Below are positions 1-11,418 of a stretch of DNA of 64,000 nucleotides, one piece after another. The stretch is taken from positions 100,588,115 through 100,652,114 of the forward strand of contig OY759214.1 in NCBI GenBank assembly GCA_963662175.1. Reading direction: 5' to 3'. The position numbers and the translations under genes are program-made. The notes below the pieces were generated by a model, which was not told the origin of the DNA, did not search any database, and worked only from the letters and a program-made list of their open reading frames with translations. The DNA is from Aradus depressus (Eukaryota > Arthropoda > Insecta > Hemiptera > Aradidae). How positions within the stretch are numbered: position 1 is the stretch's first letter; every line of letters begins with the position of its first letter.

Positions 1-131
1 TTGTGCCACTCGCCATTTGTGGAGGTTGTAAGTTGGAGAAGGAGGAAAGGGAATAAGAGTAGGGCTCAAAAACCAAAATAACTGCCATTGTAATAAATGA
101 ATATGAATTTAATAATACCTTACTTATTTAT

Positions 132-839
132 GATTTTTCAATCTGGTAAAATTAGGCAATTAGGTATATTTATTTTTAATAATACTTTATTTCATTATCC
201 TTAGACGTTTCGACTTACAAGTCATATTCAATTCTAAAAACAAATTCCATTTAATAATAAGAACATTAAAATTTTTGATTGTCATGACTATTTTTTTACA
301 TACAATATTACAAAGAAATACAGATAAGGACTCACCCAAAATACAGATTGATCATAATTTATTTTTCGTTTCTATATTCTACAACAGGAATGTTGTCAAA
401 TTTATATATATTTCACATTTATCTAATGTGATTCTTGATTAGATAATTCAGATTTTAAATAAATAGATATTAGAGTAGGTTATAACAAGGCTAGAGGTTT
501 TATTTTTAATATTGGTAATTTTTGAAAGATGTAAGGTTTTATTTTGGATAAATGTGAAATAATATATAAATTTGACGACGTTCCTGTTGTAAAATATAAG
601 AATGAAAAATAAATTATGATCAATCTGTATTTTGGGTGAGTCCTTATCTGTCTTTCTTTGTAATATTGTATGTAAAAAAATAGTTATAACAATCAAAAAC
701 TTTAATGTTGTTATTATTAAATGGAATTTGTTTTTAAAATTAAAAATGACTTGTAAGACGAAACGTCTAAGTATAATGAAATAAAGTATTATTGAAAATA
801 AATATACCTAATTGCCTAATTTTACCAAATTGAAAAATG
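132..839. repeat. Foldback element
   Basis: Arms 132-424 and 547-839 are imperfect reverse complements over about 290 bp. For example, AAAATTAGGCAATTAGGTAT pairs with its complement near 806-826. A 120-bp spacer separates the arms. Short open frames here are by-products. Confidence 0.85.
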
Positions 840-1137
840 TCATTGTAATGAATGTATCGTCAAGAAATTGTGTATTTAAATTCAAAACCCCATAGGGATT
901 GCACTTATTAATTTTTTGCGGAATAGGTCTCGAGGGAAGAGGAGGATCAGAGCAAAGGAGCTCGATTCGAAAACTATAATAACGCACCATGATACGAATG
1001 TATGCGAGAATTCAGAAGCCCATATCTAAGTCAACTATTGATTTTTAAACAAAACAGTTGATTGCTTTCGGACGAAGAGCGAAAAACTACTTAATTAATT
1101 CGTATTGAGGAAGTACATTGCCGGTGATTCATCGACA
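838..1137 (-). repeat. Dispersed family Q, 5' half, inverted
   Basis: Family Q consensus, read left to right: GGTGAATCACCGGC, TACTTCCCCAGC, 'gaattaatcaa', 'tgtcgatacattcatta', a C-rich block, 'gctgaaaatcaataggtgt', a (CA)n block, 'ggaaaacatgaaattt', 'gattacataacttcccctat', GCTGGGGAAGTA. This copy covers the left half in reverse and ends at 'ccggtgattcatcgac'. Confidence 0.65.
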
Positions 1138-1215
1138 ACTCGGTCGGAAAACATGAAATTTCTGTGAAAATTCAACATCGAATTTCTGACTGATTACCTA
1201 ACTTCGTATACTAAA
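1138..1215 (+). repeat. Family Q 3' fragment
   Basis: Starts abruptly at 'tcggtcggaaaacatgaaat' head to head with the previous inverted copy and runs to 'taacttcgtatac'. Confidence 0.55.
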
Positions 1216-1597
1216 CTGGTGAAACAGTAAAGACAATTTTCAACTGTAATTATACAGAGACAATTAGAAAAGGGGCCATTTTACTTAATGCTTAGTGCTG
1301 CTGTCTGGTGTCACCTTATCCAACTGTTTTTATTTAATCTAATTAAATAGCCTCCTTCTTTCATTATAACAAAGAGATGGAAAAAAAAAAAAAAAAAAAA
1401 AAAAAAACGTTATTTTTCTTAACGATACCAATCTGTTTCTTAAATCCCTGGATACTACTGTAATTAAATTTTTGTTTTTATTCTTATTAAGAAAAATGTG
1501 ACTAATTTTTTTTTCTTCTTTTGCGCAATTTAAAAATGTTACGTTAATTTGCAATATAATCGATTAAATTGCAAATTAACTTAGACTCTTGTCTGTG

Positions 1598-1935
1598 AAC
1601 ATAAACGGAAACATTTTTCTTCCTCGGCTAAACGAATTATAGGGGAAGTTATCTAATCGGCCGGAAATTCGATACGGAGTTTTTAACGAAATTTCATGTA
1701 TTTCGCCTTCCAGATTTAAAAACTGAAAAAAAAAAATTGACAGTGAATCATTGACTATGCATTCCTCCAGCATGAACTAATCAATTAGTGGCTTCTAAAT
1801 CCTTATATCAAATTTCGTGTATATACATTCATTACAATGGCAGTTATTAGAAGGTTTGTGTTACGCCTCCCCCAGAATCCCCCTCCCCTCCCCCTCCATT
1901 CGGGCAGTTCGACGGAAAATCAAACGATGTCGCTC
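1598..1935. repeat. Two family Q fragments in opposite orientation
   Basis: 1598-1735 is an inverted 3' part ('tataggggaagttat'). 1770-1935 is a forward 5'/middle part ('attcattacaatggcagtta', C-rich block). Confidence 0.6.
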
Positions 1936-1954
1936 ATAGAGTGTTCTGAAATTA

Positions 1955-2010
1955 AATAAAAAGACATTTTATTATTCTGGGACCGAAGTTCTCTAAGAAT
2001 AAATACATTA
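1955..2010 (-). mobile_element. 3' tip of the hairpin-tailed LINE
   Basis: On the - strand, 'tgtatttattcttagagaac' to 'ccagaataataaaatg' is a mutated copy of the conserved LINE 3' end. Confidence 0.5.
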
Positions 2011-2149
2011 GTCAAAAAGGAAAAGGAAACAATGAAAAAAAGTGTGACGTACAAAGAATAAATACAAAAATAAATAAATGAGTCCTTCTGTGAAGAAAAA
2101 CTAGAAAATTGTGAGTTCATAGATAAAAGAAAAAGTTGTGAGGAATTGT

Positions 2150-2740
2150 TTTTGTAATAAAAGTTGTGTAATTTATAATTTGTTTTTCGGTGACGTCACG
2201 GGTATATAAAATTGAATTTTTAAAAATGGCCACTATAGGTTAGGTTAGGTTAGGTTTTATGACTCATGCCCGGGCTTTAACTACGAGGTCATATCGCCTA
2301 CTACCAGAGCGCTCTATCGTCACTCTGGTGGACATGAGCCTGACTCTACTGTGGGAGTCCTAAATTTTGCCTACCCTAAATTTTTATTCACCTAGGGCAG
2401 GGGTCTTTAACGAGTACCTGACATCGTACAGGCTCGGGACCATCGCTTAACGTCCCATCCGAAGGACGGCGTGCTCAAGTTTATTTTACCTCCCAGATAA
2501 AATAAACTAAGGGCCTCGGTCGGGCTACGAACCCACAACCTTGAGCTCAGAAGTCAAGCACGCATACCACTGAGCTACCGGCGCCCTCAATGGCCACTAT
2601 ATATTTTTTTTAATAATTAGTTTTGTTTATAAAATTTTGTAAAATGTTTTAATTTTTTTTTTAATTCCCTTAATCTCTCTCTCAAGAAATTTAAGATTTC
2701 CAAACTTGTGAGTTCTGCTGATCAACGCCTTTTGAATGCC
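2150..2740 (+). repeat. Dispersed repeat hosting a SINE; paralogue at 43120-43330
   Basis: Flanks of the SINE (2150-2237 and 2602-2735) match the reverse complement of 43120-43330, including 'gtgacgtca', 'aaaaatggccactat' and 'aatctctctc'. Confidence 0.7.
2238..2588 (-). mobile_element. tRNA-derived SINE (family S1), with 13-bp target duplication
   Basis: On the - strand it begins GCGCCGGTAGCTCAGTGGTA (tRNA A-box region) and has a B box like GGTTCGtA. It ends with a (CCTAA)n-type tail, seen on + as TTAGGTTAGGTTAGG at 2240-2254. It is flanked by AATGGCCACTATA at 2225-2237 and 2589-2601. The flanks belong to a repeat whose unoccupied relative is at 43120-43300. Confidence 0.9.
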
Positions 2741-3815
2741 GTTATAATTGGCACTATGTATTTTATGTATATTCAAAACCCTATAAGGACGACACTTATT
2801 AATTTTCAGCGAAATATGACCAAGTAGTTAAAGCCCGATTTTTTTAAAAGTCGTCGGTGAAATATCATATTAATATCGGTTATATTTCACATTATTATTA
2901 TTATTCTAACCTAGTATTTCTGCCGATTTATCTCAATATATCTTCATATTCTTTATGAAAAATAATAATGAAAACAAGATGGAGGAAGTTTTATGAAATC
3001 TTTTTCTCATTTATCGTTTTGTGTATTTTTCATTACGTGCTGTACCTATATGATATGCGTTTGTATCCGTCATCCCTCCCCATCTCATATATGCAGGACA
3101 AAATAAACTAGCGGCTGTGAGGGAAAAAAAATATATTCATGAGCTAAATAGTAAAATAATAATAATAATAATAATAATATTTTCCTCTGCTAAACAATAA
3201 CATGGTAATAGGATACTTCAAAAAAGTGTATACATCATTATAAATTATATTCATTATTATAGTTAGTTTCTTTACTGATTAGAGAAGTAGCTCACATCCT
3301 GTAATATATTTTCTGATTAACTTGTAAGAACTGGCCAAAGAAGTTTGTTTAGAACTAGAATGGCAACCTTCGTTGAGAGAGCTGTGTGTTACCTTTCCTA
3401 TTTATCCAATGTAGATTCGAACTCCTAACTCTGTGTAGATAACTGGCTACTCTATTCACTTTACTATCAGCTCTTCACATCTTTTCTATACTAACAAAAG
3501 GCCTTCTGAACTTCACGAGAACTATAGCAATCTGGAACACAACTAACTTTGCAAATTTATATTTAAACAAAATAAAAATATCACCCTGTCTGATTTCACA
3601 ATTTGAATATCTAATATAGATATATTTTGGAAATTTTCAGATTATTATTACTTTTTTTTTTTTTTGGAGAAATTATGTGTTTTTTTTAAATGAGAAAAAC
3701 CTCAATTTTGACAATTAATATTCAGCCTTAAAATTTTGAAACAAAACACTAGATAGTGAGAGAAATATTAAATTTTCGCATTTGTTCCAATATTGTAAAC
3801 TCTTCCGTTTAGTTG
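2740..3815. other. Unassigned AT-rich sequence
   Basis: Contains a short family Q fragment (2765-2850), ATT/AAT microsatellites (2893-2905, 3158-3178) and otherwise nothing recognised. Confidence 0.5.
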
Positions 3816-4280
3816 AAGGCAGACGTTCGCCATAAGAGCTGGCGTCCCACAGGGGTGTATCTTGGGACCACTTCTCTACGTTGCAAACACATCCATCATC
3901 CCAACATTGCCTGACATGTTGTCAACCATCTATGCCGATGATATATCGATTGTAGCTATTAATAATTGGCCTGGGGACGTGTCCAAATCTCAGCCGGAGC
4001 ACATTCATGGCTCTGTTTGTGGGCTGTAAAATTTAAATAAACCAAATCGCTCTCAGTTACATTCGCGTTGAGGTATGATGCTAACTAGATGGTTCAATGG
4101 CAAAGGCGTACTTTGTGATTCGACTCTTGACAGACGACTTACTTGGAACAAACACGTTACACAGACTGACACGGAAAATGATTTGAGCTATTCAAAAGCG
4201 TGATCTCAAGTCCGCCTCAGTCACATCCTGGACCAAATCAAAACAATTTTGATGAGCCAGTCCTTATTTTTGTTTTGAAG
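3815..4280 (+). pseudogene. Jockey-like LINE RT fragment
   Basis: Broken frames retain FAIRAGVPQGCILGPLLY and TIYADDISIVA (the GVPQG and YADD RT motifs). Further on comes a LDRRLTWNKHVTQT-like string, as in jockey-clade elements. Stops and shifts interrupt it. Confidence 0.7.
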
Positions 4281-4614
4281 GGACTCAGTTGGCTGCTAAC
4301 CTCGGTGTGGTGTATAAGAAGAGATTGAGAGTTGGAGGGTTGGTTTTGTTATCATTTATTATAACAAGAAGGGGGTGGCTTCTTACACTGTCTCTATACA
4401 TCTGAGTTACCACAATAATGGTCTGATCCCTCACAAAGGGGGCTGTATTGGCCCTAGATCCCTTCATATATCGAACTGATTCAATGCCGACAATAAAGCT
4501 TCCCTTCACAGTCCCCCATCAAGCAGCTACCCCACAGTGGCAACTACCAATAGTTGTTGGACTTCTCAAGTTAAGTACCTCTCTAAATCCTTCCTTCTCT
4601 TGTTAATGTTGCAG

Positions 4615-4800
4615 TGTTCACCAACCGGAGCAAGAACGGTGGGAGATGGCGACTCCTGGCAGAGTGCGGGAACCTGACCAAGGACTACCGTGAGGTTGTC
4701 TGCACTCCAGAGCCTGACGCCTTCAACCCCTGCGAGGACCTCATGGGCAACTGGACTCTCCGAGTGGCTGTATGGATAGTCGCCATTGCGGCTCTTCTAG
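4615..4800 (+). CDS. Lgr1: LGR1-type glycoprotein hormone receptor, hinge/TM1 exon
   Basis: Internal coding exon, phase 1 at both ends (2 nt, 61 codons, 1 nt). It is preceded by a pyrimidine-rich tract with AG at 4613-4614 and followed by the donor GTAACG at 4801. It encodes the end of the extracellular hinge and the first part of TM1. The cysteine-box motif CTPEPDAFNPCEDLMG closely resembles the FSH/TSH/LH receptor hinge, where the FNPCED segment acts as a tethered internal agonist (family knowledge). Two N-glycosylation sequons, NLT and NWT, flank this box; the second lies directly next to the agonist segment. A hydrophobic run beginning VAVWIVAIAALLG starts TM1 and is completed by the next exon. 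The true start codon and the LRR exons are not in the window. Confidence 0.93.
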
Positions 4801-4859
4801 GTAACGCCTTTCTCATGTCTGTACTCCTTCACTAAAAAAGAGTCAATTCTTTGTCAAGC

Positions 4860-6030
4860 TTGGATGTCCCAAGAATCCAGAATCAGTTTATTGTAAGTAT
4901 GCAGATGATTCCCTGATGTCATCACGTTCCCACTCAGACTATCCTCCCCGAAGACCTCCCTGTTTCTTCCCTCATTGTCGCCTCTTTTCAGTTCTTCTAT
5001 CCCTATCGGTCTGCTTCCAATGACTCTGGGGGTCCACTCGCGCTCCTGTCACCTTCTCTACCTCTATTTAGTTGTAGAGATGAGGACAGTACCCTGGAGG
5101 TCTCACTGTATTTATTTTATTTTATTTAGTCTAACTTTAATTTTTTTTTAAATCACTGTTCATTTATTTTATTTTATTTAGTCTTACTTTTAATCTTTTT
5201 ATTATTATTTTGTACATATTTTATTTATATTATTGTTCCTATTTGTGTCCCTTACATTGCACTCACACAGTCATCAAATTTATTTATAGTTACTTTTAGC
5301 CTATTGCATGTTTGTAAATAGAATATTTTTTAATAAATTGTGACTGTGTGATAATGTTCATTTCTAATACAAGCAGTTGTCTGGAACCCCTCCGTTGCTA
5401 TATTAAATTCCACTCTCTTTTATTTGTTTTGACACCCTAATGCACTGCTAGATTCCTATCGTTGTATGTACTTTTTTTCTTTCTTTTTTTATGCATTATG
5501 CTTTATCTTCACGCCATTACCCATTGTTTTTGTAATAATTAGTCGTTATTAAATATTATTGTCTGACCCTAATTCCATTACAATTGTATGTACTCTATAA
5601 TTTTAATAATTGTAATAATAATAATACCTGTAAATATGAATACAATAAATATGTAAGTACAATATCGTGTGTGACTTTAATGTTCCATCATAAGCTTGCA
5701 ATGAATCAAGATCTTCTTTTTAGAGTTCCATAGGTCGAAGATCGTCTGCAGAAGCCTATTATCGAGTGTTAGACGTCTGTCCGTTTGTCTGTTTTTTATT
5801 GTTATTAGCTACTGGAAAGGCGACCTGCTAAGAGGGTAGAGCGGTGGGGGAGAGCTCGACTGTCCTGTCATATCTTCCCTTTCTCTTTCTCTGGTGGGTG
5901 GCTGTGGAGGGAAGACCCTTTATCCCACCCCAAGTCACTTAATGGAAGAGAAGGGACGTCTCCCAATTCCATTAACTCGTGGCATCTCTACTTTAGTTTA
6001 CGTTGTCAAATCTGGGTACTTGCTTTAGAT
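4860..6030. other. Start of intron after the hinge exon
   Basis: A pyrimidine-rich, somewhat GC-richer part (4900-5130) ends in TTATTTTATTTTATT repeats that look like an old LINE tail, but no diagnostic protein motif is left. 5140-5680 is AT-rich. 5800-5990 is unassigned. Confidence 0.4.
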
Positions 6031-6765
6031 TTTTTTCTTTCCCGGCTACACGAAGTATAGGGGAAGTTATGTAATTTTTCAGAAATTCAATATTCAGTTT
6101 TTACTGAAATTTAATGATTTCCAAACCCTGATGTATTCGCTCTCCCTTCAAAGATATTCAACCGTTTGTGCTAAAACTTAATATTTGACTTACATAGTGA
6201 ATCCTCATACTAAATTTTGTGTCGATACATTACATGGGCAGATAATATCTGCAGAGAAGGGTGTTGACTCAAATACCCTTATATTATTAGGGTATTTGAG
6301 TCAACACCCTTCTCTGTTCCTTCCCCTTCCCTTCAACCGGTTTCGCGGAAAATTAATAAGTAATGTAAAATGTCACGTCAATACATTCATTCTATCGGGA
6401 GTTATCGTGTTTCTTTTTCTTTTTTTGGAGTCAGGAGGTCGGAAAATATGAAATTCCGTTAACAACTCCATAACTTGCCCTATACTTTGTTTAGCTGGGA
6501 AATATTATACCTTATGTCTTTTTTTATATTTGGGACCAGGAGAGAATACCGTTGATATTCAGCGAAGTGAGCCGGAAAGAGGGATCTCAATTAACTCATA
6601 ACTGCCGATGTAGTGATTGTATCGACACGAAGTTTTGTATAATGACTCAAATGTCCTTGTGTAAGACAGCTATTGATTTTTAACCAAATCTCGATAGATG
6701 AGTTTCTGATCGAGAGCGAAAACTTGGTTTAATTAACTTAATTCGCGCTGGGGAAGTACAGTGTG
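6030..6765. repeat. Family Q cluster
   Basis: Inverted 3' end 6030-6125, forward copy 6126-6505 (carrying the perfect hairpin), and inverted 5' half 6540-6765 ending 'cgcgctggggaagtaca'. Confidence 0.65.
6253..6315. repeat. Perfect 27-bp hairpin inside a family Q copy
   Basis: Arms 6253-6279 and 6289-6315 are exact reverse complements around a 9-nt loop TATATTATT. The stem begins AGAGAAGGGTGTTGACTC. Confidence 0.9.
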
Positions 6766-6869
6766 CCAAAGAAAGAACACTTGTGTATGAATAGGGAGGA
6801 TAGGCAGTACGCTAACAACCATGTATTACTTAAGTAATGTATAGATATATCTACACTTTACTTCGGGGG

Positions 6870-7193
6870 GCGCCGGTAGCTCAGAGATAGCGTACTTGTC
6901 TACTGAGCTCAAGATCGCGGGTCCGAAGCCCTTAGGTTTTTTACCTGAGAGGTGAAACAACCTCGAGCATGCCGTCCTTCGGGTGGGTCGTCAAGCGATG
7001 GTCCCGAGCCTGTACAATGTCAGGTACTCGTTAAAGACCCCTGCCCTAGGTGAATAAAAATTTAGGGTAGGCAAAATTTAGGATTCCCACAGTAGACTCG
7101 GGCTCATGTCCACCAGAGTGACGAAAGAGCGCTGTGGTAGTAGACGATATGACCTCGTAGTTAAAGCCCGGGCATTAGTCATAATAACTAACT
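6870..7193 (+). mobile_element. SINE S1
   Basis: Begins GCGCCGGTAGCTCAG, with a degenerate B box (GGGTCCGAAGCCC). It retains the internal conserved block 'cgatggtcccgagcctgtac' and the 3' block 'aaagcccgggcat', and its tail is AACTAACTA. Confidence 0.85.
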
Positions 7194-7286
7194 ATAGTTC
7201 AGTACTGGACAGAACATAGTTGTTCCTCAAGACACAACGCTACGTACCTCTATTTTTCTTGATCCTTCCTACAAACGTTGCTACAT

Positions 7287-7510
7287 GATTGGGCCTCGAG
7301 GAAACAACCTCGAGCATGCCGTCCTTCGGGTGGGTCGTTAAGCGATGGTTCCGAGCCTGTACGATATCAGATACTCGTTAAAGACCCCTACCCTTTGTAT
7401 GTAGACCTGGGTCGGCAAAATTTAGGGCCCCCAAAGTAGAGTCGGCCTCATGTCCACCAGACCTCTGGTAGTAGGTGATATGACCTCGTAGTTAAAGCCC
7501 GGGCATGAGT
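7287..7510 (+). mobile_element. SINE S1, 5'-truncated
   Basis: Starts inside the element at 'aacctcgagcatgccgtcc' and continues to the 'cccgggcatgagt' 3' block. Lies 100 bp after the previous copy; the spacer is itself shared with 36895-37025. Confidence 0.75.
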
Positions 7511-7514
7511 ACTG

Positions 7515-7979
7515 GTTCTATCTCAAATGACACTATTGGAAATTTAATAAGGAACTTTTTTCGGTAAGAAAGAAGTTTTCGATAGTTTGAACAGTTTTCG
7601 GGAAATTCAGGGAAAACGACATTTCTCGACGACCTGCAAAAAATCTTATTTCTTATAAAATGTGTCTTTCAGTTTTCTTTTTTACAACTTTTACATGAAA
7701 AGAGTTTTGATTATGCCATAAATATAAGTGGTATCTGAACCAGACCCAGAAGTAAACTGGTCTCAATTTTCATCTGATTCCGAAAAAAGTCTAATGAGAT
7801 CTCTAAGGAAGAACATGTGACTTTTTTCCCAAATTTCAAGTTCATACCTACATAGGTATCTGCGTTAGAGCGCTCACGAAGTTCCAATCACATACATTTA
7901 CGAAACTGCTCAAAAGGTGCCCAAGTGACTTTGAAACGTGAAAGTCCTTTTAAAACTGGATTTCGGATTTACGTACGAC
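7515..7979 (+). repeat. Dispersed repeat family R, left part split by the R1 LINE
   Basis: The sequence resembles 44590-45020: 'cgacctgcaaaaaatc', 'aagtaaactggtctcaattttc', 'gttagagcgctca'. It continues after the LINE at 13256-13300. The ends of family R read like CTTATACTATAGGTATAAGGAAGTA, as at 14885-14912 (shown here as a broad pattern). No coding capacity seen. Confidence 0.65.
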
Positions 7980-8288
7980 GATTTTTTTTTTTTTTTTTTT
8001 TTTTTTTTCGGGTGCACCGGTAAATCACTTGGCCCGGCTATATCGTCGGGGAAGAGGGAGTGGAATTCTGTATTGTATCTTTATTACATCAAAAATTGTT
8101 GCTATGGGTGTCTGGGAGAGGCAGCCCTTAGCCCCTTGCGGGGCAGACCGGCGCTCTCAGACCCCCTTGTGTTGCGGTCGCCTAGCGGCGCCGAGAGAGC
8201 TCGGGATCGGTGGTGTGGGGCTGCTTCTACATCGCGGTCGCCGGGGGTAGAACTCGGGCCTGGCCCGTCAATCTCCCCCGGCGCCGGG

Positions 8289-10003
8289 TCAAAGGGCCTT
8301 CTTCTGTTCCCGCCAGGAGGCGACAAACCGGCCGAACGCCGGATAGTTCGACTCCGTCATCAACTCCGGCAGGCTCAATCCCAAATACGATCCTGTCTCG
8401 CGGATCAGCTCCACCCTAGACCCGTCGTACAGCGGACAATCAAGAACCACATGTTCTGCAGTCTCGATGCCGCTGCACGAGCAGTTCGGGCTATCTTTCC
8501 TCTTAAAGAAGAAGAGTTTGGAGTTGAAGTCGCCATGACCCGATAGTACCTGAGATGTCCAGTGATCAGGCTGTACCCAAGTGGAGCGCAGGCGGACCCG
8601 GACGTCAGGAAAGTACTTGTACGTCGTTCGACCATCGGAGGAGCGTGACCATCGCTGTTGCCACTTGTTTATTGTCCAGTCTTGGACAATGTCCTTGCAA
8701 CGCTCTGGTCTGTTCTGTCCACGTAGCTCGCCCTCCAGGGCAGTGCGCAAGGTCTCATCTATATCTGCTCTCAGGGGCAAGTTGCGTCTACAGAAATACG
8801 AAGCGACCGCCCCGTCCAAGACCAAGTCTATGGGCGGAGCTCCCGCCAGCACCTGTAGCGCTGGCATGGAGACAGTACGATAGGCCCTTGTAACCCGTAG
8901 GAGGGCGGCTCTTTGGGCCTGTAGTAGTCTCGTCCTCTGCTGCTTGGTGGGGCGAAACCACCACCCTGCAGCCGCGTACCGAGCTACCGCCTCGAATACC
9001 CCCGTGTAGATTGTTCTACACGCTGAGTAATCGAGGCCCCATGTTGCGCGAGCTAGACGGCTCAGAGCGTTGAAAGTAGCATCCTATCTTTGATGGCAAC
9101 AGCGTGGGGAGTCGCGTTGAAGCCCGGACCCAGTCTCACTCCCAGGTATGTGACTGTCTCCGGGAATTCGACGCGCATCCCTTGGATCTTCAAGGAGAAG
9201 GGGTGGCGGGCGTCAGTTCTCCCTCTCATCAGCAAGGCCTGAGTCTTCCTGGTTGAGAGGGCCAGCTTATTGGCGCAGCACCAGCTGTCGACGAAGTCGA
9301 TGACGGCCTGGGCTGTGCGGGTTAGAGCTGCCCGGCTATCGGCGTGCACCGTGATTACGAGATCGTCAACATAGGCTACAGCCTTGTATTCACGATTTTC
9401 GAGTTCACGGAGCAGTCCATCAAAGAGTAGGTTCCAGAGTGTTGGTCCTAAGACCGAGCCCTGGGGACATCCTCTGGTGATGTTCACCGATGTGCTAGCA
9501 TACAACTGACTCACAGTCGCGGAACGGCCGTCAAGGAAGCTGGAAATCAGCCCAAATATATTCCTAGGCGGTCCCATAGCACGCAGTCGCGTGAGGATGG
9601 CAGGCCACCAGGCGCAATCGAACGCCGCCGCGATGTCGAAGAAGATACTGAGGGCATATTTGCCTCTGTTCCCCTCGACATCCGACCTTAGCGTTATCAA
9701 CGCGTCCTCGGTTGACCTGCCCCTCAAGCAACCATATTGTCTAAGGGATACGAAGGCGTATACCTGGGTGCGAATTCTGTCGAGGACGAGTCCTTCAAGG
9801 ATCTTACCAAACAGAGACAGAAGACTGATTGGTCTGTAGCTGCTTGCCAAGGAAAGGTCCCTATCTCCAGGCTTGACAAACGTGCACACCATGGCACGTT
9901 TCCAAGCACTCGGGAAGTGGCCTTGTCTTAGGCAGGCATTGTAAAGGTAGAGTAGATCTGACTTAATGACCGGGTAGGCTTTCTTGATTATGGCCGCATC
10001 CAT
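8289..10003 (-). pseudogene. ORF2 part 2: reverse transcriptase and C-terminal domain of the R1-clade LINE
   Basis: Continuation of ORF2 in two frames. The first, to 9062, has RT motifs SSYRPISLLS, FFDIAAAFDCAWW, GCPQGSVLGP and the catalytic box AVAYVDDLV (YVDD). A second frameshift near 9076 (after AIKDR) moves the frame. It continues with ATFNALSRLAR and the thumb region, and ends with the Cys/His knuckle DSPNCSCSGIETAEHVVLDC typical of R1/jockey ORF2 C-termini. The stop is near 8289. An intact ORF2 would be roughly 1,040 residues. With two frameshifts this copy should not be able to make a full ORF2 protein. Confidence 0.88.
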
Positions 10004-11418
10004 GAGATCACTCCCAAAAAAGGGGCGCCACCACTCTTCTGCCTCCCAATCACCAGGGCTAGATCTAGATCATCCCAATCAGGAGCATCCTCCGTGTCCG
10101 GCAAGTCACGAGCTGCACGCCTGATGTTACGTTGGGTGAGTGTATCCCCCGCCAGGTCGTCCTCCGGGAAGGCCTGTCTTAGGTACGTCTCGCCGGCCTC
10201 TTCCAAGGACAAGGCATGTTGCATGCTATCCCTGATCGAAGCCACCGGGGCGACGGCCTTAAACCTCCCAGTGGCGACCCGATAGGGAATCCCGCACGGG
10301 TTTTTGCTAGACTCGTCCTCAACGAATTTCCTCCAGCTTGTTCTCTTGGCGGCTTCGATACCTCGACCGTAGGCTTCGCTGAGCTGTCGGTACTCCTCCC
10401 TGCGAATTACCCGATGGAATTGATCGCGGCACCGCTGGTACCGCCTCCTGGCACGATAAACTGCCCTCTTGGCGAGGGTGAGGTTCTCATTCCACCAGGG
10501 GACTTTCCTCAGCCGGTCGACCTTCTTGGGAATGGTCTCGTCGGCAGCCCTCAGCAGGACACTACTGAGCCTTTCGACGCCCTCCTCAATCTGGTCGATC
10601 GGATCGGAGCCCCTGAGACCTTCCCAGTCCTCGTCACAGGAGTAGGCAGCAGCGGCGGCCACGAATGCTTCCGGTATCGCTCTGCGAGTAGCAAAGCGAA
10701 GATCCCTAGGCCTGACCGCCGCTAGCTGGGCATCGAAGAGACTCACGTCCAGGACGTCATGGTCACTAGACGTAATTCCCCGGACACTCCAACCATCGAC
10801 AGCCCTGTATAGTTCTCCCGAAACCAACGTGACGTCGATTTGCGATTCTCCTTGGGGGCCATGAAAAGTGGGCGGACAATGCTGATCATTGACTATACAC
10901 AGATCATGGCGGGCGATCAACTCCATTAGTCTGTCACCCCAGCGGTTGGTGCGAACCGACCCCCAGGAGACAGACCAGGCATTGGCGTCCGCTATGACTA
11001 TGATTTGGCGCCCCGCCAGCTCGCCCAACACATGATCCAAGTGGCCCAACTGCAGGTCTATGCGCTCAGACGGCGGGAAATATCCGCTGATCACATAGCA
11101 ATCGACGTTGGCGTGCCTGATGCAGGCCACAGCAATGTGGCTGGTGGAGAGATGGTGAAGCGCCATCACATCTACCTGGGGGCCGGTCACAACGATTGCG
11201 GCCATGGGCCGTTCGTTGTTCCGTGCGCCAGTTATTATTCTGTGGCCTATACCAAGGCCTGCCACGCGATTTCCTACGCAGTAGGGTTCCTGTAGAGCCA
11301 GGAGTTGGACGGACTCAGCATACACCAGTTCACGCAGCTCGTCTGCCACTCTCTTGCGCCTATTCATGTTGAGCTGGACAACGTGAATACCCGCATGTGC
11401 CCTCACTCTACCCGCCAT
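9988..11418 (-). pseudogene. ORF2 part 1: AP-type endonuclease of the R1-clade LINE
   Basis: The frame opens to 11631, but the likely start is ATG at 11418 (MAGRVRAH). The endonuclease domain is clear: VVQLNMNRRK at the beginning, LQEPYC with the catalytic Glu, IIVIADANAWSVSWGS (DxN motif), and TSSDHDVLDV (SDH motif near its end). It nicks target DNA for target-primed reverse transcription. The reading frame then shifts at a T run (A run on + near 10014-10019). One extra T would continue it directly into the reverse transcriptase frame (GAPF|FGSDLMDAA). This is a one-base deletion in a homopolymer, either real or an assembly error. Confidence 0.85.

Noticed and set aside
448..696. 82-residue open frame on the - strand
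   Set aside because: AT-driven frame in a foldback arm.
2236..2254. Telomeric TTAGG array
   Set aside because: Only about three units, at the 3' tail of a SINE; the same occurs at 22384 and 35473.
8102..8326. Small GC-rich frames at the 3' end of the LINE
   Set aside because: They are 3' UTR of the element; no conserved motif or codon pattern.
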